Positions 1 through 12,000 of a stretch of 64,000 nt of DNA are shown here, piece by piece. The position numbers and the translations under genes were made by a program. Numbering within the stretch: position 1 is the stretch's first letter; each line of letters begins with the position of its first letter. The DNA is taken from NCBI GenBank assembly GCA_005656395.1, contig SRSI01000049.1:434001-498000 (forward strand). Direction: 5' to 3'. This stretch comes from Strongyloides papillosus (taxonomy: Eukaryota; Nematoda; Chromadorea; Rhabditida; Strongyloididae). The notes under the pieces were generated by a model, which saw nothing but the letters and a program-made list of their open reading frames with translations, was not told the origin of the DNA and searched no databases.

Positions 1-250
1 TAATAAAATTTTTTGGTGCATCTTTGTTGTGTTGGTTTTTCCGAGGTCTTCCTATTTCAGGTTTCTCCAATCAAAGATGTACCTTCATATGCTTATGAAT
101 AAAACGGACACTTTAACTAGAAACAATTATTATTATCAAACTACACCAAGAACAATATATTTATTAAAAAATAAAATACTTATCAAATAATTTATCAGTC
201 AAAGCACTTATATCAAATAATTAACACTTCAAGAGAAGCAATATGCTCCA

Positions 251-2424
251 TCACGTCAATTTAAATCTCGGCAACTTAATATTATTAACCTTCAAAGTCC
301 TCGGCACCGGGATATTCCTTTCAAACTCATCATTAACCCTTATTTTCGTTGATTCACTCTTACTTCTATTCATACCAACACCCTTAATCAAATCTCTACC
401 CCTCTTCATCCTCTGCGGTAGGAGGTAAATATCAATATTATTCTCATCCTTCTCAACTTCAGCCCTCCTCAACCTCGCTGACTGGACTCCATACTTCTGG
501 AGGGACTTGTTGCAGTAGGCCAGGAGCCTTTGCATAGAGGATAACAAACTTTCACAGTAACTAAATTTTATCTCAGCAAAATAAAATAGTATTTGGAGGA
601 ACCCATGAAATGGATATCCGTATCTTGCCTCCATACCACTACCTCCGATGTAGTATTCCCGTATTTCTTTTAACTTTTCGCTTAGTTCCTCCTCACCAAC
701 TAAGCCTATCAAATTGCATTTCCTGATAAAGTTTCTTATCCCAGATATTGTTATCCTTGTTCCTGTCTTAATGTTGATAAATTGCAAATAGAGATAAACT
801 GCTTTATCAAGGAATAATAAATGACCACTGGTGCCACCATATCTATTAGGAAATATTTCACTTAAATGAGGTTTCTTTTCATGAGCTTTCATTGCAAGAA
901 CAATATCATCAGAGGACGATATACCAATATTAAGAGGATCTAATATCTTTGGTAATGGTTTAATAGTGGATGCAGTATAATCACTACCACAATCACTCTT
1001 GGAACTATACTCCTCCTCAAGGATATTCATCGCAAGGAGAAGGCAATCCCTCACCAGAGGAACTTTTATAACCTCATCAACAATAGACCTCACCGGTGGT
1101 ATCCCATCAATAATGGTATGTTCAATCGTCAAACTGGGTGCAGCATTAACCTCCAAAAGGACCGGTGTCCCATCATCCTGGACCATGATATCAAAACCCA
1201 TAATCTGAAAACATTGTGGTCCATCAATATCATGGAAAGTCTGTTCATAATTCAACATAATCTCAGGTAACATAGCTATAACCGTCTTAACAATAATAAT
1301 TTTTATATTATGCCATAGCCTCCTCGTGTTCATGCCCCTTTTCTCCATTTGGTGGAAGACAGTCGATAGGAGTCTCTTACTTCCCCTTATCTGGTCTTTG
1401 AGGCTATTACTATGCTTGTATGATGTATGATTCTTGTTTAAGGAGTAATTTGTCAAGTGTGAGTAGAGGTTTAGGTTCTTATCTTTTGTTGGTTTTTTGT
1501 ATTTCTCTGTACAAAATCTTACCATGCCCTCCCGGGCCACGTATATTGATAGGGGGTTTATGCTTCGGAGGACGGCATAGATGCGGAAGTCGAATTTTAG
1601 TTGATCACCCATTAGGAAGGGGTTGATGATGTATTCTTGGATTAGTTGCCTGTCCGTGTGGCTTTTGAGGTCCTCGAATTTGTTTATTAGGTATATACCA
1701 CTACCCTGTGCTCCGTCGTCTGGTTTTGTGATGAACCATTTTGATTCATTGGCTTTTATGTATTCTTTGAAGTTTTCTAGTTGTGCTGGGATTATCCAAG
1801 ATTGGGGGTAGAATGTGTACTCGGATGGGAAAAGTAGCTCCATCGATCTTAGAGATTTTGTTAGGCTAATTTTTTTTGCCAATTCTGTCATCCCAGGGAA
1901 TTTGTTTACATACGATGTTGGGGATGTTATGACATTTCGGAGGTCCGAGTAAACGACATTATGCCAATATATATTGCATGGTTTTGGAGATGGTTCTGGT
2001 ACCTATAAAAAACAAAATTTTTATTTACAAAATAAAATAAATAAATAAATACCTCAACAATTCCAAGATTTCTTGCGCACATAGAAACAACATGTCTATT
2101 ACTTTTAGCTCTACTAGTATCAACAGTTATAACTTTACCATTCATTTTGTTATCAATAAACTTAACTCCTAATGATTGTCTTTTATTATTATTAATAATG
2201 TTCTTATTAATGTCTAATCTTTCGATAGAGGAGGACTCCACCTCGATTCTACTATCCTTTCTCCTTACCCCAATATATGGTAAACTAAAAATAAATAAGT
2301 AAATAAATAAATAAGTAATAATTATTTATTATCCATTTAAAATATGCATACATATAAAGGTATATAAGATATTGATATATAAAATAAATATCCCAAATAA
2401 AACTAACCTTTGATTATCATCCAT
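251..2424 (-). CDS. ttll-11: Tubulin polyglutamylase-like TTLL11 orthologue
   Basis: Three exons on the minus strand (2424-2408, 2284-2053, 2002-251) give 666 residues in one frame; the introns start GT and end TTTTTAG or TTATAG. The TTL domain runs from about residue 98 to 400. Visible ATP-grasp features are the lysine of the ITKPDDGAQGSG loop (K176), the GFDIMV aspartate (D354) and the VLLEVNAAPS segment (E367, N369). The segment ending VNKFPGM before the domain and the FIRKCNL-containing C-terminal region resemble TTLL11 more than other TTLLs, by my recollection of the family. TTLL11 enzymes extend glutamate side chains on tubulin tails in cilia; that this copy does so is inference. The start codon is the first ATG of a short exon whose AG joins the next exon to make a serine codon. 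It lies alone, with about 3 kb of AT-rich DNA upstream. Confidence 0.9.
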
Positions 2425-5417
2425 CCGTTAACAAAAACCATAAGATATATAATTTCTTAAAAATTTCCTTACTTATCATAAAAAGGAGAAACAATGTTTA
2501 ACGTTTGTGTTTAGGAGAAAAAGAGAGAGAGCGATAAAATTTGGTTAAAAAAATCTACCACTCCACATATCTTATCATTTGTAGGGTTAAAGATATTATC
2601 TATATATATATATAGATTTGCCTTCATATATATATATATTTTTGATAGTGATAAAGGTGATTAATTGATAGCTTCTAAAAATAAAGAAGCAAAGTGTTTT
2701 TTGTTATTTCTCTTATCAATCTGTTATATCTTCCCGACTGGTCAATGATTCTTTTTTCCCTTCTCTTTTGAGGCATATATTAATTTTTGTTTCCAATTTA
2801 TGCACTTTTTTCGAGAAGTCTGTTTTATGTTTATTTTCTCTTTATATATGTAGTATGAAAGTGTATGTAGAGGTTTCCAGGGAGAGAGTGAAGACTATAA
2901 AGGTGAATATATATTTAGTAAATATGCTTATTGTTATTTGTAAGAATAAACTTATAAAACGGAATATGGTTTTGTGTTTTGTGATTAAAAGTTTAAATGA
3001 GATAATAATGGAGTTTGGGAAGTTTCTGACAATATAATGATGTTGGTTGTGTATGTAGTTGTTCTATCCTTGGGTGATGGATGACGTAGTCCTTACCTTG
3101 TCGTGGTTTTGTTGAAATTTTATTGTTTTTGGTGGTAGTAATTTATAGACAAAAAATATCTACTTTGTTAGTGTTGTTTATTATTAAAAGGAAAAGAGTT
3201 GTTATTTTTTAGAGCTTTTTTAAGTATATACTAAAATATAAATAATTATTTACATATATTAATGAGATATATTTATCAATTGATAAAATGATTAAAAATA
3301 AAGCAAAAAAGTGTAATTCACTTAGAAATAATACCCATCCCCTGTTCAGTAAATCAAAGAAGATTTATAATCAAATTAGTATTTACATCAAAAAGTTAGT
3401 GGGGTTAAAAAATATAATTAGAAGAATGTTGTCTAAATCAAAGTAAATAAAATAGAATATTAATCAACCATATATCAAATACTCCTAGTATACCATTTTA
3501 AAATACCTACACCAAAATGATTATTGTATTTTGGAGAAATTTCTCTAGAAATCGACAAAAACCATGTATACAATTAACATCCTCCAATCTATGGTTCCTC
3601 CATCCACGACTACGTCACTAATAGCAACGCATTTAATACATTATAACAAGATTTATTACACATAAATATCACATTAAAAAAGAGAGAATTATTTATTCTA
3701 AAAATAATAAATAAAATTTTTTAGTTTAAAAAATGAGTAAATATATAAAATTATCCATGTCTATATGTGAGAGGAGTTGAAAAAAGGATATTTAATATCA
3801 TGTATGATAAAAAATAGAATAAAAGATATCAAATAATTTCTTAGACACATTTTTTGATGGACCGCAAAGAGAAATATGATACATTAAAAAGAATATGTTT
3901 TAGATAAAAGATAGCCTAGGAGTATAAAAAAAGCCTATAATATTTTTAGTTTGTACTAATATATCTGTTAAAATATTAAACTATAACAATATTTATTTAA
4001 GAAAATACCAACGTTTAACAAAAATATATCGCTCTCTCTTTTTGTTGGGTAAAATCTTAGTCATAATAATAAATATATATGTTTTGAGGAATCGTATATC
4101 ATTTTAAAAAATAAGTTAGATGTATAAATATTAATAGGAGATTAGTTAAAAAATAATTTTTAAACAATAGTGTTATTAAGATAAGTAATCAAATTATGTT
4201 TATAGATACATATCAACAAATGTCGTGTGGTAAACTGAAAAATTATTTTTTGCGTGTATGGAGATATGTTAGAAAAATATATAATATGTGTAAATGAAAT
4301 AATAATAATAATAATAAAATAATAATACAGCGCTAATAATGGTAAAGGGATAACAAATTAGTAATCATTAATAAGGGAAGTGCGGAAAATACTTATAAGT
4401 TTTTATTTTCTAATCTCATTTCAGAGAAACAGGAACTGTCTCTTGATGTTATGGAAAAATGATAAAAAAACGCATTTAATTTTCATATTTCAACCAATCC
4501 ATTTATATGGAGGGAATGTCAATTACAATAACTCTTTCTTCACAATTTTTTTATCAAAACGTTTTAATAACAATACACATTTACATACAACAACATAAAA
4601 CAGTTTAAAAATTAACTTTAACATATTAATATTATTCCTTTTAATAATAATATATCTACACCCTTGATACAACTAAAATTATGCACAAATATATCCATCT
4701 AACAGGCCAAAACTACAAAACTTTTACCATCACAAAAAGAATATTTTTATTTGTCATATCACAGATATACATTTAAAAATTATTGGTTTAAAATAAAAAT
4801 TGATGGTTATTTAAAGTTTAAATAAGTGTGTCTTTTTAAGAAAAAGATGTAGTTCAGATGATTGAGAATGAATTGTGGAAAAAATAAGAAGTGAAAAGAA
4901 TTTTTTTCTTGTTATTATGTTATCTTTTTAAAAAAAAGTTAAAAAGATAATTTATGGGTTTTGTTGGTTGTGTATGTGTGTGCATCCAAAGGATAATGGA
5001 AGAGGAAAATTTTTGTTGATTCATTTTTTGCCCCTTTACTTCCTGTTATAAAAAGTAAGATTAAAGTTTTCTCTCCCATATCGTTAACATTTCTCACTTC
5101 CTCTTAATATAATAAAATTAAATTATCAAAAACCTTTTTCTCCATCTTTAATAATTACCGCATATATCAAAAAATGTGTCCTCCACCTATTTTAAATCTA
5201 AAAGATCAGGTATCTTTGATGGCTTAACAATCAAATGATATGTTAAAATATATTTTTAGGACCTATCATATTAAAATTTCAACAAACTTATAATGTAGTT
5301 AAAAAGTTAGAATGATCTTTTGTTATAAAATAACGTGACTAGAGGAATTTTATTTATTTTTTAATATATATCTATAACCTCTTCCTCATTCTATATTGCG
5401 TTATTAATAATTTTAAC
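2425..5417. other. Gene-free AT-rich intergenic DNA
   Basis: Upstream of ttll-11 and upstream of the SDR array. Contains AT and TAA microsatellites (for example near 2600-2640 and 4299-4325) and scattered frames with skewed composition. I see no convincing exon, RNA gene or transposon here. Promoters for both flanking genes must lie in it, but no element can be named. Confidence 0.6.
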
Positions 5418-5796
5418 ATGTGTATTAAGGTTATGATATTGGTAATATTAATCTTAATCTTGATACTGTTGAAGTTATTTAAAAGGAAAGTTAACGAGAA
5501 GGATATTTATGATAGAAGGAGGAGTGAGAGGGCTATTGTTGTTACAGGTTGTGATACAGGTATATTAATATGTTTTTTTGTGTAGTTTTCTTTTTTTTAT
5601 AGATATAGGCCATGAATTGGCATTAAAATATGCCTCCAAATCGATGACGGTATTTGCTGCATGCAGGACCAGAGAGGGTGTCCAGGAGCTGGAGAGGGAA
5701 GGAAAACAATACAAAGGAAAAGTCCATGCTTTTCTCATGAGTGTTGATACCATGAAAGTTATTAGGAAAATTATAAATATGTCTAGAAAATATTGA
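5418..5796 (+). pseudogene. Truncated SDR9C short-chain dehydrogenase
   Basis: Two exons (5418-5559, 5603-5796) around a 43-bp intron encode the first third of a short-chain dehydrogenase: an N-terminal hydrophobic anchor, beta strand VVTGCDT, the helix after the nucleotide-binding glycines, and the CRTREG loop. It stops at TGA 5794-5796, shortly after the segment that leads to the next strand in the downstream copies. The NAG motif, catalytic Ser, Tyr-x-x-x-Lys and the whole C-terminal half are missing. In the glycine motif the second glycine is Asp, because the split codon reads GAT where the 7967 copy has GGA. The intron sits at exactly the position used by the 7967 gene, so this is a degraded tandem copy. 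It could still be transcribed, but a working enzyme is very unlikely. Confidence 0.8.
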
Positions 5797-6446
5797 AAAA
5801 TTTTCTAAGAAAAAGCCATCATTCTTTATGAATATTTATTTATTTAATTAACATCTTTTTTACCATTTTTTATCAATATTTTGGTATGTAATTATATTTT
5901 ATTAAAATAAGTTGATAACATTATAATTATTGTCATTACTTTAATTTTTAAATGATAATAAAAACAAGCTATTAATACAACAGTTAATATATTATTTTTA
6001 AAGAAAAATAAACTTTTCCTTTCCAAATAATACTCTCCCCCTAATCTAGGATAAACCTAGAAAAACTAATCCCCCTAATTACATAACCATCTAAACAACA
6101 AAAAAAGCAAATACCCACCTCAAAATAATCAAAAAACAAACAAAAAACCCCACCATATCAATAAAACTTCTCCAAACACACTAAACAGAGAATATATATC
6201 AAAAACCTGTCATACACCTAATAACCTTCAAACTTTTATCAATAAAATAATAACATTAATACATAATACACATAAATAACATCAGAACATCATCCATAAA
6301 CATATTTATATGCTATTAATATTATATAAAGGCGAAGGAAATAATTTGTATCTATTATTTTTACCTTTTTTGTGGTAAAAAATTATTATTGTAGTATTTT
6401 TATTATTTTTTTACTATTAATTGGTGTTATATATAGGAGTGCAGGA
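5797..6446. other. Spacer between SDR copies
   Basis: 650 bp of AT-rich DNA. No remnant of the missing C-terminal half of the preceding truncated SDR is recognisable, so the loss looks like a deletion or incomplete duplication rather than a single stop mutation. A TATA-like ATTATATAAAGG lies about 120 bp before the next start. Confidence 0.6.
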
Positions 6447-7439
6447 ATGTGGATTTATGTCATAAGTTTGTGCTTTGTTTTTTATTTGATAAGGAAGATT
6501 CTTGAGATGGTGACGATTAATGAAATATCGGAGAAGGGGGTACTTATTACTGGGTGTGATTCGGGTTTCGGTAGGGAACTAGCCATGAAATGTATAAGAA
6601 ATGGAATGGTTGTTTTTGGTACCTGTATGACTGATAGGGGTAAAGAGGATCTTGAGAATGAGAGTAAGAAATATGGATCGAAGTGCTTTCCTTTTTATAT
6701 GGATGTAACTGATGATAAAAGTTGTGAAGATGGTTTGGAGTTTGTGAAAGAAAAATTGAAAGAGGTCAATTTACCTGGTCTTCATGGGATTGTGGCTAAT
6801 GCAGGGATTACTGGAGACCCTGGTCCCTTTGACTGGATGAAAGTTGAGGATTTCAAGAACGTTTTTGAAGTTAATACTTTCGGGGTTGTGAGAACTATAC
6901 AATATTTCAAGGAAGAGGTCAAAAAAGTCAAGGGAAGAATGGTCTTGACATCATCACTATATGGTAGAATTGCGCTCCAAAATCTAAGTGCTTACAGCGC
7001 CTCAAAATTCGCCATTCAAGGTTTAGCAGATAGCTTGAGGAGGGAAATGAAACCATTCCAAGTCCAAGTTATGTGCGTTGAACCAGGAGTCTTCAAAACA
7101 AACATGACAAATGTCGAGGCAGCAGAAAAGCTCATAAAAAAAGTCTACGACCGCCAGGATGAGGTAACCAAAAAACAGTACGATCAAAAATATTTAGAAG
7201 TACTCCTAGATAGCATGAGAGATCTATTTATCAATAAATCTTCAGACACTCCAGATCAGGTCTCAGATACGTACTTCAAATGCCTAACAAGTTACTGGCC
7301 TAAACCACGTTACCAAGTTGGTGTTGATTCTCAATTCATCTTCGCCCCGTTATCACTCCTCCCAACAGAGGTTCAGGATGCCGTTATCAAACTCCTTTCA
7401 TTCTTTTCTCTAGAACCTAAACCTAATGTTGTATTTTAA
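6447..7439 (+). CDS. SDR9C-type short-chain dehydrogenase (intronless copy)
   Basis: 330 residues in one exon. The open frame extends upstream, but the ATG at 6447 gives the same Met-Trp start and the same spacing as the 7967 paralogue. An N-terminal hydrophobic stretch (residues 1-15) suggests a membrane anchor. The nucleotide-binding motif TGCDSGFG (35-42), the VANAG motif, Ser170, Tyr183 and Lys187 (YSASK) are all present, so the enzyme should be active. TGCDSGFG is typical of the SDR9C retinol/hydroxysteroid dehydrogenases. In C. elegans this family includes DHS-16, which acts in dafachronic acid synthesis; the substrate here is unknown. The intron found inside the glycine motif in both neighbouring copies is absent. 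Confidence 0.92.
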   Translation: MWIYVISLCFVFYLIRKILEMVTINEISEKGVLITGCDSGFGRELAMKCIRNGMVVFGTCMTDRGKEDLENESKKYGSKCFPFYMDVTDDKSCEDGLEFVKEKLKEVNLPGLHGIVANAGITGDPGPFDWMKVEDFKNVFEVNTFGVVRTIQYFKEEVKKVKGRMVLTSSLYGRIALQNLSAYSASKFAIQGLADSLRREMKPFQVQVMCVEPGVFKTNMTNVEAAEKLIKKVYDRQDEVTKKQYDQKYLEVLLDSMRDLFINKSSDTPDQVSDTYFKCLTSYWPKPRYQVGVDSQFIFAPLSLLPTEVQDAVIKLLSFFSLEPKPNVVF

Positions 7440-7966
7440 TTATTAATAAATGTGTAATAAAATCTTATCAATAATATTTTTATTGCAATATTTCCATTTT
7501 GATTGATTAATCTTCTTATCATTCTCCCGATAAAAGAAAAATAAAATAATAGGTGTATGTGTATTTAATTAGAGAAGGATCGTATTTTTTATTCCCATAG
7601 AATGTGGTGGAATTTAACATCAAACAAAAAATACCTCAGATAATATTTACTTTTAGATGTATTAAGTATTTCTTTAGATGATGATAAATCCACATCCACC
7701 TCCATAAGTTACTGAAGTACCAAAGGAGGATGATGATGGTAATAATAAAGATGGACAGGAAAAAAGAATCTTACATAAAAATAATAATAATAATACAGAT
7801 TATGGAGGAGAGGAAGAAGGAATGTATGTACAAAATTGAAATAAAGTAAAGATAGATATAAATATTTGATAATAAAAATACTATATAAATAACACAATTT
7901 TAAAGGAAAAAATTATCTAATAATCTTCTATTATTTATTATTATTGCTTACATTAGTAAATAAATA
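7440..7966. other. Spacer between SDR genes
   Basis: 527 bp, AT-rich, with a TAA microsatellite near 7775-7800. No exon or RNA gene seen. Confidence 0.6.
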
Positions 7967-9017
7967 ATGTGGTTGATTATTGTGACAGTATTTTTACTAA
8001 TTATTGGGATAAGAAAGTTCTTGGAGTTGTTAACTATTGATAGTGTTAAAGGTAAAGCTGTTGTAATTACTGGATGTGATTCAGGTAACTTTTTTTTTCA
8101 TCTCATTATAAAACATCTTATAATAACCTCTTTTTAAAGGATTCGGTCACGACACCTCAATAAAATGCTGCCAAAACGGGATGATAGTCTTTAGTGGGTG
8201 CCTGACTCGAGAGGGAGCCACTGAACTGGAGAAGCGTTGTACTAATATGGAAGGAAAATTATTTACCTTCATAATAGATGTTGGGGATGACGATAGTATG
8301 AGGAGTGGTTGTGAGAAGGTGAAGCAAATAATGAAAAAAATAGGAATATATAGTATTTATGGGTTAATCGTCAATGCAGGTATCCTTGGTGATTGTGGGC
8401 CTTTTGATTGGATCTCCACGAAGGAGTATAAGAGAGTTTTTGAGGTCAATACCTTCGGAGGGATAAGGACTGTTGAGTATTTTAAAGAGTTAGTTAAGAA
8501 GAGTAGAGGTAGGATTATTATCACGACTTCTATATGTGGGAGACTTGTCATTCCCAATATTGGACCTTATACCTGCTCAAAATTTGCTATGGAGGCTTTT
8601 TGTGATACTTTAAGAGTTGAGATGCAACCTTTTGGTGTTAAAGTTATCTGTATAGAACCGGGATTCTTTAAAACACCACTAACGAAGCCTGAAACAGTAG
8701 TAAAAATGCTAGAACGCGTATATAATAATTGTGGTGATAACATAAAACAACAATATGGTAAAGAGTATTTCAATTTTATTGTAGAACAAACTAAAGGCCA
8801 CCTATATAATAGATCAAGTTCTAATCACCAGTTGGTTGTTGATACCTATTATAGGAGTCTCATAAGCAATCACCCCTATCCAAGGTATCAGGTTGGATTT
8901 GACTCAAAATACATTTATATACCATTATCTTTTATCCCAACAGAGATTAATGACTTGTTTGTTAAAATTTATATGCTCATTACTGGTGCTCCAAAGGTAA
9001 TTGGAGTTAATAGGTGA
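7967..9017 (+). CDS. SDR9C-type short-chain dehydrogenase (two-exon copy)
   Basis: Exons 7967-8084 and 8140-9017 around a 55-bp intron give 331 residues. The intron splits the second glycine codon of TGCDSGFG (residues 36-43). A short N-terminal hydrophobic anchor is followed by the Rossmann fold, the VNAG motif, catalytic Ser170, Tyr183 and Lys187 (YTCSK), then the EPGFFKT segment. Length and motif positions match the 6447 gene residue for residue, so the two are recent tandem paralogues of the retinol/hydroxysteroid SDR9C group. Reaction expected: NAD(P)-dependent oxidation or reduction of a lipid alcohol such as a sterol or retinoid, probably at the ER membrane; the substrate cannot be read from sequence. 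Confidence 0.92.
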
Positions 9018-12000
9018 AATATATCTCTTCAGCATCAAAGTTTAAGTTAAATAAATAAAGTATTATGGATGGTAATTAGTTAAAAGATAAAAAAATTAAG
9101 TTTATTGCCTTATCTTTTTTTGCTTTTCTCTCGTTTTGAAATTGTGTAACAATATTTGTGGAAGTTTTTCCTTTATTTATCTAGAGATAAAATATAATTT
9201 GGTAAAAAAAGTTATATTATGTAGATATAAATATAAGATGTTGTAAAGATGGTGTAATTTAAGAAAAATCAATGGAAAAGGGTGAATTTTTTTCTGAATC
9301 TTACATGTAATTTGATTCCAAATTCCGGGGCAAGGGAAATAACTTATGAAATAGGGCAAATTTTAAGGAATGCATTTAAAATACAACGTAAAATTATTTG
9401 CAGATAACTTTTATTTGAATAAATATTCTAAAAATATATGTATTTGGGTATATTTTGTGGATGCAGGAAGTAAATATAATATATTAAAGTAATCTTATCA
9501 AGGCTAATCTTTATATTTTATTAGTTTTTTTTGGTTTGAAGTAAATTTTTTTATCTTATCATGTTTAATGAGTTTTTTTCGGGAATTTTATAGTAGAAAT
9601 TTTGATAAAGACGTAAAGAGGATTCATTTTTTTGTATTAAAGTAATTTTAAAATGTTTTTTTTTTGTGTATCAGATATCTCAATGATTTATGAATCATCG
9701 CATACATATACCATTAAAAACATCTCTCAAGATCAATAGTTTTTTTAATAACTTTCTAGTTTCATAAACTAAGTGGAACAAACATTCTAATCATATCTTC
9801 TCTCCCAAATATCATTAGCTTTTAAGATCATCATCAGATTTGTATTTTGTTGGAAAAATATTGGCAATTAATCCTAGTATATTATACTTTATTTGTTATT
9901 GGTATTATTAAATCTTCTAATCCTGAAATTAATTTGTAAAAATTTTCATATACGACATGGATGAGCGATAATATTACAAAATAAACTTTTTTTTTCATAG
10001 TTTTTCTAATTCTTAGAACTGAATCTCAATAATTTTATCCTAAAAAAGTGGTATCAAACATTGATATTTTCATTAAGAAAATAGCTTCAATTACATTTCT
10101 TAATTAAATTCTGAGTCATCCTCTAAATACCTTCAGTAAAAAAAACTATTGCAACGGAATTAGCAGAAATATTTAATCTACCAAAAGAATATTAAATATT
10201 CATAGTGGTAAAAAAAAACCTTTGCCTAGTAATACTATATGTAAAACACTAACGAAATAGTCATGAATTATCAAAACATATTTTTCTCCACTTGCACTTT
10301 CTCTCCTCCAAGTATCAAAATAAAACATAAACAATTTTGTTGGCAATTTCGGTAGTTGTTAGTGAAACTTTATTATTAAAGAAGAAGACATGTGTAAATT
10401 CAGTTTATATAGATTGTACCTGAAATTTAATTTACCAATTATCTAATATGATAAACAAGGGGGGTGATGGTAAATTGAGTAACAATATGTACAAAGAATT
10501 TATTTATACTTTAAAAATAATTCGAATTGCATGATAATCATATTTTTATTTTAATTCAATTTTATATCTTTTTTCAAGATTCATCGGTGTTGGACATATT
10601 TTTTATGCTAAATAAATATTTTTATATGCTTATATGGCGTTTTAGGGTACAATGCCGATTAATGAGAGACACTAAAAAAAGGAATTTCACATTAAGATGG
10701 ATTATTTATAGTCATTTGTAATAAGAATCATCATAGTGTAAGAAATTAAAAATCTTGATACTAATAAATTTTTATTACATTTTTTCTCCTAATCTCTTAA
10801 ACTTTATTTTTAACGATGTACATAAAAGAGAGCTGTAAACATTCATATATTAATATTTAAATAAGGAGAGTTTAATAAACTATTTCATATCATATTCTCG
10901 TTGTTTCATGTAAACTTCTTTTTAAGTAACCAAAAATCAAATAGACTCTCAAAGATATGGTGATAGAAATAGTATGACTCTCCCCGATAAAATAATGCTT
11001 TAATAATATTTTTTTTGTATAAACATAACGAAATTAAGTCTCCCAAAAAATGTTGTCAACAGCAATGATTATCTAATTTCCCGATATCAATTTATTTCTA
11101 ATTATTTTAAACTGCTAATAAATGTTCATAAATCAATATAATTATTTATTCTATCATTTATTAGAATTTTGCCTTTTAATTATCTGAATATGATATGGGA
11201 CTAAATAATTGATAGGGCCTTTTTTAATTGAAATTTTTCTCTTTCTTTTATTTTTTATACTACTTTTATCCCTTTATCATTAATAATAACAAGCATTTAA
11301 AAATATAAACATATTCGCTTTCTATTGCGTTATTTTATGTATGTTTAGAAGGATATTTTATTTTTGTAGAATATGAAAATGCATATTTATACTATGCTCC
11401 TGAATTTCCTCAGGCCATGCTTATTCTTCCCATAAAAACATTTTTTTTTACCATTTTTTATAACAACACTATCATATATTAACATATGTACATGTGCATA
11501 ATAACATTAATAAAAGCTCTGAAACATTTGCATTTTAGGAGATAATAACATCAATTTCACCACATCATTTCACCTTCAGTGAACACATATATCCATTATC
11601 AAGTATATATTTATTAAAAAGTGCAAATCTAAATATATTTTTTCAAGTACCATCCATTTAAATGGAGATATGCTAATATTTTTGAGATATAAAATGGATA
11701 TCAGATGTATAATAACCCATACCACAGGAAATGATAAAAGTTTTATAATTTTTTGCAATTTAAACTAAAGTTAAACATTCCATTGCAAATAGACATACAC
11801 ATAAGTGTTTGTGGGTTTTTTAGGATCTATGATTCTTTAAATAAGCAATTTTATTATTCCTGGTGATTGCATCATTTTTATAGCTAAAATCAATTTTGTT
11901 TTTATGATTACATTTATCGAGGTGATGTACTTTTAATTTCCTTAAAATGATAAATATAGAATTTCTTCCCTTCTTTTGTTTAAGTTTTGATGAATCATAG

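Noticed and set aside
2768..3037. 89-codon plus-strand open frame
   Set aside because: Low-complexity Ile/Lys/Val composition, no homology that I recognise, no splice partners; typical of chance frames in AT-rich DNA.
3070..3612. TGACGTAGTC near 3078 and its inverted copy near 3603 (CRE-like)
   Set aside because: Only 10 bp; not linked to a gene start.
2518..4044. AAAAAGAGAGAGCGATA at about 2518 and its inverted copy at about 4028
   Set aside because: Short, purine-rich and the flanks do not continue the match; no element termini or target duplications seen.
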